The translations under genes were made by a program, and so were the position numbers. Shown here piece by piece: positions 26,574 to 34,527 of a DNA stretch of 64,000 nt. The DNA comes from Butyrivibrio sp. FCS014 (GTDB taxonomy: Bacteria; Bacillota; Clostridia; Lachnospirales; Lachnospiraceae). Under the pieces are notes generated by a model, which worked only from the letters and a program-made list of their open reading frames with translations, ran no database searches and was not told the DNA's origin. Positions within the stretch are counted from its first letter, which is position 1, and every line of letters starts with the position of its first letter. The DNA is taken from positions 434,001-498,000 of the forward strand of contig NZ_JAHA01000006.1 in assembly GCF_000526935.1 (NCBI RefSeq), given 5' to 3'.

Positions 26574-27405
26574 GTATCAGGATATTATGAACAAAATTGA
26601 AGTCACGGATGAGATGAAGTCCAGGATCCTTCAGAATATAGAAAAAGAGCTGAAGACAGAAGAAACTGCAGTATCAGGGGATTTTGAGACGAAGACCAAA
26701 CCGAATGCAGAAGCGGAGGATAAAACTTCAGCCGGCGAAGATGCTCCCGGTAAGATCCGCAAATTCGAATTCAGGAAGTATATGCCAATGGCGGCAGGAC
26801 TTCTTGTATTCATCCTGAGCACCTTCCTTATCCTCAATGTTATTCCGCACCATAGGGCCAATGAAAGTGCCACAACTGCGCCCATGGCCGATTCAGAGAG
26901 CGCGGTTTATGAGGCTGAAGCACCGATAGCGACAGAGACCGCAGCGGAAGCAGAGATGGAAGAAGCCCCGGCGGAAGCAGAGGCAGAGATGGCAGAAAAG
27001 TCACCTGCAGATACTGCATTACAGGTGGAAACCAATGCGGCTGTGCAGGAAGCAGCAGAAGAGGGACCAAGGGCAGAAGAAGCTGCAAAGGGTGATAAAA
27101 CCACCGGTACAGCACCATCAGAAGTGGGTGGCGCCAAGGGCGAATCAATACAGCTTGATGGAATGAAGCCTTCCTCGGAGACCGATACAACTGCGTCAGA
27201 GTCGGAAGGCGTAACAGCGCCGGAGAATGCTGCCAATACGGAAGGCGTAACCGCGCAGGATAGCACCGACAAGACAGAAGCTGTGGCAGAGCCGGGGCCC
27301 ATGGCATCCCCTGTGGAAACAGCTGCGCCTAAGCCGAGCCTCTTTAGCAGGATTGCCACATTCTTTAGAAATCTGTTTGAAGCGATAAAGAGTTGGTTCA
27401 AGTGA
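26566..27405 (+). CDS. Single-pass membrane protein, candidate anti-sigma factor
   Basis: The short N-terminal part (about 1-75) begins SKYQDIMNKIEVTDEMKSRI, followed by one transmembrane helix (MAAGLLVFILSTFLILNVI, about 76-95). A long low-complexity region rich in Ala, Glu and Thr (about 105-255) ends in an amphipathic aromatic helix, FSRIATFFRNLFEAIKSWFK. Position and topology fit an anti-sigma factor for the preceding gene, but no zinc-binding ASD motif is seen, so the call rests mainly on context. The start is TTG 26566 with a perfect AAGGAGG nine bases upstream, inside the sigma gene. Antisense frames here are composition artefacts. Confidence 0.65.
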   Translation: MSKYQDIMNKIEVTDEMKSRILQNIEKELKTEETAVSGDFETKTKPNAEAEDKTSAGEDAPGKIRKFEFRKYMPMAAGLLVFILSTFLILNVIPHHRANESATTAPMADSESAVYEAEAPIATETAAEAEMEEAPAEAEAEMAEKSPADTALQVETNAAVQEAAEEGPRAEEAAKGDKTTGTAPSEVGGAKGESIQLDGMKPSSETDTTASESEGVTAPENAANTEGVTAQDSTDKTEAVAEPGPMASPVETAAPKPSLFSRIATFFRNLFEAIKSWFK

Positions 27406-27455
27406 TCTGGCGATTTTCAATGGAAGGTCATTTTTCAGCTTCCCAGTTACAAAAC

Positions 27456-27512
27456 AAAAAACAGCGCCTTAGAATCTCCAAAGGATTCCATGGCGCTGTC
27501 TTTTTCTTTTTT
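27456..27512. terminator. Bidirectional intrinsic terminator
   Basis: ACAGCGCC plus AGAATC.CC pair with GG.TTC plus GGCGCTGT. A runs precede and T runs follow, so the hairpin can end both the sigma operon (plus) and rnpB (minus). Confidence 0.8.
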
Positions 27513-27863
27513 AAGAGCAGAACTGTAAGCCGGGTTATGTCGTGAATGATCATCTATCTAGGACTGCTGTCACCAACAGCCTCAAGCGACCCACCTGAGA
27601 GCGAACCGGGCCGGCTCATAGCTCTCTGTTCGGTCTTGCTTCGGATGGGGTTTACATGGCTACTGATGTTACCACCAGCACGGTAGTCTCTTACACTGCC
27701 TTTCCACCCTTACCAGCCTCGAAGAGACTGGCGGTATCTCTCTGTTGCACTATCCTGGGAGTCACCTCCACCAGACGTTATCTGGCATCCTGCCCTGTGA
27801 AGCCCGGACTTTCCTCTCCCATGCCCTTTCGTTTGCATGGCAGCGATCATTTATTCTGCTCAT
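27513..27863 (-). ncRNA. rnpB: RNase P RNA, type A
   Basis: The catalytic RNA that matures tRNA 5' ends. On the minus strand it contains the hallmark GAGGAAAGTCCGGGCT near the 5' end, GAGATACCGCC, AAGGGTGGAAAGG, GTAAACCCC...GAAGCAAGACC and, near the 3' end, ACATAACCCGGCTTACAG. Together these are the conserved P4 and core helices. P1 is formed by GAGCAGAA at the 5' end and TTCTGCTC at the 3' end, which sets the boundaries within a few bases. Length is about 350 nt. It has its own promoter and shares a terminator with the converging sigma operon. Confidence 0.93.
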
Positions 27864-27868
27864 CAAGT

Positions 27869-27897
27869 AATGTAATAGGGATTGAAGGATTTGTCAA
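27869..27897 (-). promoter_or_regulatory. Promoter of rnpB
   Basis: On the minus strand a perfect TTGACA (27892-27897) and TACATT (27869-27874) are separated by 17 bases. Transcription would start about seven bases later, at the 5' end deduced from P1 pairing. Confidence 0.7.
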
Positions 27898-27923
27898 ATT
27901 TTTCATGAGATATGTAAAATTTG

Positions 27924-27937
27924 TGAAAGCACTTACA
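27924..27937 (+). promoter_or_regulatory. cre-like / LacI-family operator upstream of kdu operon
   Basis: TGAAAGCACTTACA agrees with the CcpA cre consensus TGWAARCGYTWNCW at 13 of 14 positions. It lies about 160 bases before kduI and just upstream of a possible -35 TTGACA at 27960-27965. It may be bound by CcpA or by a LacI-family uronate regulator encoded elsewhere. Confidence 0.55.
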
Positions 27938-28097
27938 TTTGGACAAGATTTGCAAGGTTTTGACATAAAAATGAAGTGAAAATGGAATTGATTTACCTTA
28001 TGATGATATAGAAGTCGAAAGATAAACCCGCAATGAATCACGAAGTATCATGCTGATTCACGGCAATTCACAACGATTTATATGTATTGGAGGCATT

Positions 28098-28961
28098 ATG
28101 GAACTTAGAACAGCTTGTTCACCCAAGGACGAGAAATACTATGACACCAAGAGACTGAGAGAGGAATTCCTCATCGATGATCTGTTTCAGCCGGATACCA
28201 TTAAGCTGGTTTACAGCCACATCGACAGGATCATTACAGGATCCGCTGTACCGGTTAAGGAAGAGCTGAAGCTCACAGCAGGAGACGAGCTTAGAGCTGA
28301 GTATTTCCTGCAGAGACGCGAGATGGGGGTTATCAATATCGGCGGAGCCGGTGTTATCACCATCGACGGCAGGAAGTATGACGTAGATTACAAGCAGGGC
28401 ATGTACATTGGTATGGGGGCAAAAGATGTATCATTTGCCAGCACAGACAGCGCAAAGCCTGCCAAGTTCTATATCAACAGCGCACCTGCCCACAAGACCT
28501 ATCCCACTGTTCTTATTAAGAGAGAGGGAACACCTTCGGAAGACGTTGTCATCATCAAGGATGAGAACAAGAAGGAACTTGGAAGCCTTGAACAGGCCAA
28601 CCACAGAGTTATCAACAAGTATATTCTTCCCGGCCAGGTTGAGACCTGCCAGCTGGAGATGGGTATGACCGAGCTTAAGCCCGGCAGCGTATGGAATACA
28701 ATGCCCTGCCACACCCACGACAGAAGAATGGAAGTTTATCTGTACTTTGATATTCCCGAGGATGCACTGGTAATGCACTTCATGGGAGAACCCACAGAGA
28801 CAAGACACATCATAATGAGAAATGAGCAGGCCGTTATCAGCCCCAGCTGGTCCATCCACTCAGGATGCGGAACCCAGGCTTATACATTCATTTGGGGAAT
28901 GGTAGGAGAGAACCAGGATTTCGACGACATGGACGACTGTGCAATGACCGATCTTCTCTGA
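28098..28961 (+). CDS. kduI: 5-keto-4-deoxyuronate isomerase
   Basis: Converts 5-keto-4-deoxyuronate (from unsaturated uronates of pectin or similar glycans) to 2,5-diketo-3-deoxygluconate. The 287-residue cupin matches the family. The start is MELRTACSPKDEKYYDTKRLREEF-like, and the zinc site lies in PCHTHDRRMEVYLYFD. The start is ATG 28098 with GGAGG upstream. The longer frame from 28050 has no ribosome site. It is first of four co-oriented genes that make up the whole route to pyruvate and glyceraldehyde 3-phosphate. Confidence 0.94.
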   Translation: MELRTACSPKDEKYYDTKRLREEFLIDDLFQPDTIKLVYSHIDRIITGSAVPVKEELKLTAGDELRAEYFLQRREMGVINIGGAGVITIDGRKYDVDYKQGMYIGMGAKDVSFASTDSAKPAKFYINSAPAHKTYPTVLIKREGTPSEDVVIIKDENKKELGSLEQANHRVINKYILPGQVETCQLEMGMTELKPGSVWNTMPCHTHDRRMEVYLYFDIPEDALVMHFMGEPTETRHIIMRNEQAVISPSWSIHSGCGTQAYTFIWGMVGENQDFDDMDDCAMTDLL

Positions 28962-29021
28962 TATGACAAATAGATAAACACAAATCACTACACCATCACG
29001 ATTCAATAGGAGGAAAATGTA

Positions 29022-29876
29022 ATGGGAGACTTTTTAAAGAACTTTTCACTTGAGGGCAAGGTAGCATGGATCACAGGCGCATCCTACGGACTTGGCCTTG
29101 CTTATGCCGTAGCTTACGCAGAGAGCGGAGCTAAGATTGTTTTCAACGATATCAATCAGGAACTGGTTGACAGAGGCCTTGAGGAGTACAAGAAGCGCGG
29201 CATCGATGCTTACGGTGCAGTTTGTGATGTAACCAAGGAAGATCAGGTTCAGAAATTTGTTGCCGATGTTGAAGCCAAAGTTGGTTCAATCGACATTCTT
29301 GTTAATAATGCAGGTATCATCAAGAGAATCCCCATGCATGAGATGACCGTAGAGCAGTGGAACCAGGTTATCGATGTAGACCTTACAGGCCCCTTCATCT
29401 GCTCAAAGGCAGTTCTTCCCGCAATGATGAAGAAGGGCTCAGGCAAGATCATCAACGCCTGCTCAATGATGTCAGAGTTTGGCCGTGAGACAGTATCTGC
29501 TTATGCAGCTGCCAAGGGCGGACTTAAGATGCTCACAAGAAACATCTGCTCTGAGTACGGTCAGTACAATATTCAGTGCAATGCTATCGGACCCGGCTAT
29601 ATCGCAACACCTCAGACTGCACCTCTTCGTGAGAAGCAGCCCGACGGATCAATGCATCCCTTCGACAGATTTATCCGTTCCAAGACACCCGCTCAGAGAT
29701 GGGGCAGAACAGAGGACCTTATGGGTCTTGCAGTATTCCTTGCTTCTCCCGCTTCTGATTTCATCAATGGTCAGGTTGTTTATATCGATGGCGGTATCTC
29801 CGCATACATCGGACAGGATCCCGGAAACCTTGATCCTTCCAAGTTCACTGACATTGACGAGAGCACAGCTCAGTAA
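29022..29876 (+). CDS. kduD: 2-dehydro-3-deoxy-D-gluconate 5-dehydrogenase (SDR)
   Basis: NAD-dependent reduction of 2,5-diketo-3-deoxygluconate to 2-keto-3-deoxygluconate (KDG). A short-chain dehydrogenase of 284 residues with cofactor motif TGASYGLGLAYA, the NNAG strand, catalytic Ser in NACSMMS and YAAAK (Tyr-x3-Lys). GGGAGG precedes the ATG. It directly follows kduI, which supports the specific assignment over a generic SDR or gluconate 5-dehydrogenase. Confidence 0.9.
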   Translation: MGDFLKNFSLEGKVAWITGASYGLGLAYAVAYAESGAKIVFNDINQELVDRGLEEYKKRGIDAYGAVCDVTKEDQVQKFVADVEAKVGSIDILVNNAGIIKRIPMHEMTVEQWNQVIDVDLTGPFICSKAVLPAMMKKGSGKIINACSMMSEFGRETVSAYAAAKGGLKMLTRNICSEYGQYNIQCNAIGPGYIATPQTAPLREKQPDGSMHPFDRFIRSKTPAQRWGRTEDLMGLAVFLASPASDFINGQVVYIDGGISAYIGQDPGNLDPSKFTDIDESTAQ

Positions 29877-29933
29877 TAGTGCGGACAGCACAAGTAATTT
29901 CGTAAGATTATTTTCATAAAGAGAGGCATAGAA

Positions 29934-30896
29934 ATGGATAAGATTTGTGAAGAACTTTACAGGATCGGTATCGTGCCGGTAATCGCAATCGACGATGCAA
30001 AAGATGCAGAGCCCCTTGCCGAGGCACTTATAAAAGGCGGACTTCCCGCAGCTGAGGTTACTTTCAGAACCGCAGCAGCCGAGGAGGCAATCAGGATCAT
30101 TTCCGAGAAATTCCCCGAGATGATCGTTGGAGCAGGAACAGTGCTTAATGCCGAGCAGGCTGACAGAGCCAAGGCAGCAGGAGCAAAGTTCATCGTAAGC
30201 CCCGGATTTAACAGATCAAATGTTGAGTACATTCAGAGCATCGGTGTTCCCGTGGTTCCCGGAATCGCAACTCCCGGTGAAGTTGAGCAGGCTATAGAGC
30301 TTGGACTTGACTGCGTTAAGTTTTTCCCTGCCGAGCAGAACGGCGGAATCGCCAAGATCAAGGCAATGGCTGCACCTTACACCAAGATGCACTTCATGCC
30401 TACAGGCGGCATCAACAAGAACAACTTAAATGACTATCTTAGCTTTGACAAAGTTTTCTGCTGCGGCGGAAGCTGGATGGTGAAAAAAGATCTCATTGCA
30501 GCCGGAAAGTTCGATGAGATCGAGGCTATGACAAGAGACGCTGTAAGCGCAATGCTTGGCTTCAAGCTCAAGCACATCGGAATCAACCAGAACAGCGAAG
30601 GCGATGCCGAGAAGGTTGCCGACATGTTCGATAACCTCTTTGGATTCACCAAGAAGGTTGGTAACTCTTCAGTATTTGCAGGATCCTTCATCGAAGTAAT
30701 GAAGGCAAAGGGCCGCGGAGACTGCGGACATATCGCCATCGGCTGCAACAATATCGACAGAGCCGTTTATCACCTTGAAAGACAGGGTGTTAAGTTTGAG
30801 GAGGCATCACTTTCCTACGATGCTGACGGACACTTAAAGAACGCTTATCTTGAGGACGACTTTGGCGGCTTCAGAGTACACCTTGGCAAAAACTGA
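29934..30896 (+). CDS. KDPG/KHG aldolase fused to a VOC-like C-terminal domain
   Basis: Residues 1-205 are a class I KDPG/KHG aldolase, splitting 2-keto-3-deoxy-6-phosphogluconate to pyruvate and glyceraldehyde 3-phosphate. It has the catalytic Glu in AAEVTFRT and Schiff-base Lys in CVKFFPAEQNGG. The remaining ~115 residues (LKHIGINQNSEGDAEKVADMF to the end) resemble a vicinal-oxygen-chelate/glyoxalase-like domain. Single-domain Eda proteins are about 210 residues, so this is a fusion. The VOC part could bind sugar acid or metal, but its role is unknown. GAGAGG precedes the ATG. Confidence 0.88.
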   Translation: MDKICEELYRIGIVPVIAIDDAKDAEPLAEALIKGGLPAAEVTFRTAAAEEAIRIISEKFPEMIVGAGTVLNAEQADRAKAAGAKFIVSPGFNRSNVEYIQSIGVPVVPGIATPGEVEQAIELGLDCVKFFPAEQNGGIAKIKAMAAPYTKMHFMPTGGINKNNLNDYLSFDKVFCCGGSWMVKKDLIAAGKFDEIEAMTRDAVSAMLGFKLKHIGINQNSEGDAEKVADMFDNLFGFTKKVGNSSVFAGSFIEVMKAKGRGDCGHIAIGCNNIDRAVYHLERQGVKFEEASLSYDADGHLKNAYLEDDFGGFRVHLGKN

Positions 30897-30932
30897 GAAC
30901 TTCACTATGAATAAAACGGAGGATAAATAATC

Positions 30933-31958
30933 ATGGCAAAAAAAGTAGTAACTTTCGGAGAGATCATGCTTCGCCTTCAGCCTGATAACTATTTAAGATT
31001 CGTTCAGGTTGATCACCTTGAGGCAACATTCGGAGGCGGAGAGGCCAACGTTTCAGTTTCTCTTGCTAACTACGGACTTGATTCTGTATATGTTACAAAG
31101 CTTCCTGCTCACGAGATCGGACAGGCAGCAGTTAATTCCCTTAGAAAATACGGTGTTGATACATCCAAGATCACCAGAGGCGGTGACAGAGTAGGTATCT
31201 ACTTCAACGAGAAGGGTGCTTCCCAGAGAGGTTCCAAGTGCATCTACGACAGAGCACATTCAGCCATTGCTGAGGCATCTCCCGCAGACTTTAACTGGGA
31301 TGAGATCTTTGAGGGAGCAGAGTGGTTCCACTTCACAGGCATCACTCCCGCTGTAAGCGATTCTCTTGCAGCCATCACTCTTGAGGCTGTTAAGAAGGCC
31401 AAGGAGCACGGCCTTACAGTATCCTGTGACCTTAACTACAGAGGTAAGCTCTGGAGTAAGGAGAAGGCAGGCAAGGTTATGGGTGAGGTTTGCAAATATG
31501 TTGATGTCTGCATCGCCAACGAAGAGGATGCCAACGACGTATTCGGTATCGCAGCTTCTTCCACAGATGTAACAACCGGTAAGCTCAACAGAGAGGGCTA
31601 CATCGAGGTTGCCCAGAAACTCACAGACAGATTCGGCTTCAAGAAGGTTGCCATCACACTTCGTGAGTCCATCTCAGCAAACGACAACAACTGGAGCGCA
31701 ATGCTCTACACCGATGGACAGGCTTACTTCTCCAAGAAGTATGCTCTTCACATCGTTGACAGAGTTGGCGGCGGAGACTCTTTTGGCGGCGGCCTTATTT
31801 ACAGCTGCGTAAACGGCTTCGATCCTCAGCAGACCATCGAGTTTGCAGTTGCCGCATCAGCTCTCAAGCACTCCATCGAGGGAGACTTCAACCTTGTATC
31901 CGTTGATGAGGTCAAGAAGCTTGCAGGCGGAGACGGCTCAGGTCGTATCCAGAGATGA
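30933..31958 (+). CDS. kdgK: 2-keto-3-deoxygluconate kinase, PfkB family
   Basis: Phosphorylates KDG to KDPG, the aldolase substrate. A ribokinase-fold kinase of 341 residues. It has an N-terminal GGGEANVSVSLANYG segment and the C-terminal PfkB signature DRVGGGDSFGGGL with the catalytic Asp. The sugar specificity is taken from the operon: it completes kduI-kduD-eda. ACGGAGG is present upstream. A terminator follows. Confidence 0.9.
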   Translation: MAKKVVTFGEIMLRLQPDNYLRFVQVDHLEATFGGGEANVSVSLANYGLDSVYVTKLPAHEIGQAAVNSLRKYGVDTSKITRGGDRVGIYFNEKGASQRGSKCIYDRAHSAIAEASPADFNWDEIFEGAEWFHFTGITPAVSDSLAAITLEAVKKAKEHGLTVSCDLNYRGKLWSKEKAGKVMGEVCKYVDVCIANEEDANDVFGIAASSTDVTTGKLNREGYIEVAQKLTDRFGFKKVAITLRESISANDNNWSAMLYTDGQAYFSKKYALHIVDRVGGGDSFGGGLIYSCVNGFDPQQTIEFAVAASALKHSIEGDFNLVSVDEVKKLAGGDGSGRIQR

Positions 31959-31993
31959 TTTTTTTGGAATGATATAAAGATAAAAAAAGAATT

Positions 31994-32035
31994 AAAAAGC
32001 GTCATGCGTTATTTAAATGCATGGCGTTTTTTTTT
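31994..32035 (+). terminator. Intrinsic terminator of the kdu operon
   Basis: GCGTCATGC pairs with GCATGGCG (one G-U) flanked by an A run and a nine-base T run. Confidence 0.8.
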
Positions 32036-32077
32036 ATAATGTAGACTGAACGAGTATGTAGCATACGAGGTGACGCA

Positions 32078-33253
32078 GTGGTACCGGAAGGCTGGATGAT
32101 TCTTAATTTTTATACGGCTCTTCTTTTGATCCTGCTCCTGTTTTTCCAGGGAAGAACAACCCGTACGGAATCAGGAGACAGGTTTATCAGATTGGACGTA
32201 ATGACCCTGATCCTTCTTGCCGCAGAGACCGTTGGCCATTTCGGAGAGATTTCCGGCGACCTCATACTGCTGTCAAAGATAGGATATTATATCATCTATG
32301 CCCTTGACCCGGCGTGCTATCTCTTTGCCATTCTTTACATTGACTGCTGGATAAATGAAGGCGAGAAGAGCATGGGACGAAAGCTCGTAACTGCCGCCTA
32401 CAAGATATTTGTGGCAGCAAACCTCATTGTTGTTACCGTTTCGACTCTTTTTGACCTTAAACTTCTCTATTATTTTGAGGGCGCAGAGTATTTCCGCGGG
32501 TCGCTGTTCTACGTAAGAGCAGTGCTCCTTTTGGTATTCTGTCTTCTTCTTTCCATATACTCCTATGTTTACAGGAAAAAAATCTACGCGGATTACCGGG
32601 GAGCTATCTTTGCACTGCCTACCCTTGCGATGATCGGCGCCTTTCTCCAGATAGTATTTGCAGAACTGGACATGACCTATGCTTCAATTGCCATTGGACT
32701 TCTTATCGTGTTCTGCAATCTTCAGTCCAACAACCTGGATGTGGATTATCTTACGGGAGCACTTAACAGAAGAGGCCTGGATATCAAGATGGAAGAGCGC
32801 ATAAGGATTGCGCAGGCCGGGGGAAAGACCTTCTCCGCCATCATGCTGGATCTTGACAGATTTAAGCAGATAAACGACACCTACGGCCATATGGAGGGGG
32901 ACTATGCCCTTAAGACTGTGTCGGACATACTTTACAGAGTCTTTTACCAGGGCGCGAGCATAGGAAGGTACGGAGGCGACGAGTTCTGCGTTATAACCGA
33001 TATCAACAGCAGACAGGAACTTGATTCCAGCCTTGATATACTTGAAGACGAGCTGGAGATTTGGAATTACAGGGGCGGCAAACCATACGAACTTGCCATA
33101 AGCTGCGGCAGCATGGTATATGACCCCGCCTCCAAGATGAGTGCCAAGGATTTCCAGATAGCCATAGATGAGCTTATGTATCATGAAAAGAGAAAGCACC
33201 ATCTTGTGGATAACAGAAGGAGGAGAACTGATGAAGCTGGACAAAACAACTGA
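32078..33253 (+). CDS. Seven-helix membrane diguanylate cyclase
   Basis: The N-terminal 220 residues contain about seven hydrophobic segments. The last (QIVFAELDMTYASIAIGLLIVFCNL) resembles the final helices of the kinase at 43228 and the HD-GYP at 46530. A GGDEF domain follows directly, with RYGGDEF near residue 299. The I-site position reads YQGA, so RxxD is absent. The start is GTG 32078. ATG 32096 (GGAAGG upstream) is an alternative. It overlaps the next gene, an HD-GYP phosphodiesterase, by 23 bases, so synthesis and degradation of cyclic-di-GMP are encoded on one transcript. Confidence 0.87.
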   Translation: MVPEGWMILNFYTALLLILLLFFQGRTTRTESGDRFIRLDVMTLILLAAETVGHFGEISGDLILLSKIGYYIIYALDPACYLFAILYIDCWINEGEKSMGRKLVTAAYKIFVAANLIVVTVSTLFDLKLLYYFEGAEYFRGSLFYVRAVLLLVFCLLLSIYSYVYRKKIYADYRGAIFALPTLAMIGAFLQIVFAELDMTYASIAIGLLIVFCNLQSNNLDVDYLTGALNRRGLDIKMEERIRIAQAGGKTFSAIMLDLDRFKQINDTYGHMEGDYALKTVSDILYRVFYQGASIGRYGGDEFCVITDINSRQELDSSLDILEDELEIWNYRGGKPYELAISCGSMVYDPASKMSAKDFQIAIDELMYHEKRKHHLVDNRRRRTDEAGQNN

Positions 33254-34490
33254 GTCGATTTTGATCTTCCTGATATCTTTTGTGTTTATTATCAGTGCAT
33301 ATTATGTCAGCAGGGTGGCTGTGGTCGACTATGTTTCCTCGGAGTATCATCTTGAAATGGATCTGACGGGAGCAAGGCTGTCTGATATGGTCTACGCCAC
33401 CGTGAAAAGGTCAAGTCAGTGGACGACCAAGTACGGGCATGGTGCGCAGTTTGATTTTGTTTTGCACAATCACAGCAATTCCGAGATCAATAACTGGAAC
33501 ATCTCCATGGAAGTTCCGGAAGGGTCTGACATTTCCCAGCACAACGGTATCGGCGTCAACGTCGAGAAGGGAAAAGTAATACTTGAACCTGACAGTGACC
33601 ATCTTACCCTAAAGAGAAATACTCCCATAGAGTTCAGTATTGTCATTAATACCCAAGAGCCTTTTTACCCGGAAAAGCTCGGTTTTACAGGATATCAGAG
33701 GGGCGTCTTCGCTGAGAGTATCGCCAACAACGTTATCTTTCTGGCCTTCATGATATGGGCATTTTTGTTCGTTGGCTTTTTTGTTACCAGATTCAATCTC
33801 AAGAATTACCGCGAGAAACAGAAGAACGATGTCAGGATCATCCTTCAGTCAATGAATACATTCATCAGCTTCATTGATGCCAAGGATCCTTATACCAGGG
33901 GCCATTCAAGGCGTGTTGCTATGTACGCTGCGGAAATTGCCAAGAGAATGAGGCTTTCGGAGGACGAAGTCCAGAATATCTATTATGCGGGTCTTCTCCA
34001 CGATGCAGGTAAGATAAGCATCCCCGATGCTGTTCTGAATAAGCCCGGGAAACTCACTGATGAAGAGAGAAAGCAGATCCAGGAGCACACCGTAGCAGGC
34101 GGAAAGATGCTAAAACAGCTGTCCTCACTTCGCGGAATACGAGAGACGGCTCTTTACCATCATGAAAGATACGACGGCAAAGGCTACCCTGAGGGACTTA
34201 AAGGTGAGTCCATACCTCTTTATGCAAGGATCGTGGGAGTTGCCGATTCCTATGATGCCATGTCCAGTAACAGAGTTTACAGAAGGCACCTTAGCAAAGA
34301 CGAGATCATAGAGGAAATCCAGAAGGGATCCTCAACACAATTTGATCCAAATGTGGTACCCTATATGGTAGACATGATCAATGACGGCTATGTAAATGTA
34401 GTTAAGATGGAGACAGCGGATTCCGATGACAAGTCCTCCGATTTCCACCTTACCGAGGACGATATCCCCAGTGTTTACATGGGCTTCTGA
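33231..34490 (+). CDS. HD-GYP phosphodiesterase with extracytoplasmic CBM2-like domain
   Basis: Predicted cyclic-di-GMP phosphodiesterase. A first transmembrane helix (about 9-28) and a second (about 172-192) enclose ~140 extracytoplasmic residues. That segment has spaced Trp residues and a beta pattern (QWTTKYGHGAQFDFVLHNHS, then NNWNISMEVPEG) reminiscent of family 2 carbohydrate-binding modules. The cytoplasmic HD-GYP domain is intact: HSRRVAMYA, HDAGKISIPDAVL, HTVAGGKML and HHERYDGKGYPEG. The start is ATG 33231 with AAGGAGGAG upstream, inside the diguanylate cyclase gene. Confidence 0.88.
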   Translation: MKLDKTTESILIFLISFVFIISAYYVSRVAVVDYVSSEYHLEMDLTGARLSDMVYATVKRSSQWTTKYGHGAQFDFVLHNHSNSEINNWNISMEVPEGSDISQHNGIGVNVEKGKVILEPDSDHLTLKRNTPIEFSIVINTQEPFYPEKLGFTGYQRGVFAESIANNVIFLAFMIWAFLFVGFFVTRFNLKNYREKQKNDVRIILQSMNTFISFIDAKDPYTRGHSRRVAMYAAEIAKRMRLSEDEVQNIYYAGLLHDAGKISIPDAVLNKPGKLTDEERKQIQEHTVAGGKMLKQLSSLRGIRETALYHHERYDGKGYPEGLKGESIPLYARIVGVADSYDAMSSNRVYRRHLSKDEIIEEIQKGSSTQFDPNVVPYMVDMINDGYVNVVKMETADSDDKSSDFHLTEDDIPSVYMGF

Positions 34491-34527
34491 TCATTGGTCA
34501 AAAGAACTATGAACAGGACGGAATATT

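Noticed and set aside
26631-27401. Antisense frames opposite the candidate anti-sigma gene
   Set aside because: Produced by Ala/Glu/Thr codon bias, overlapping a gene with a perfect ribosome site.
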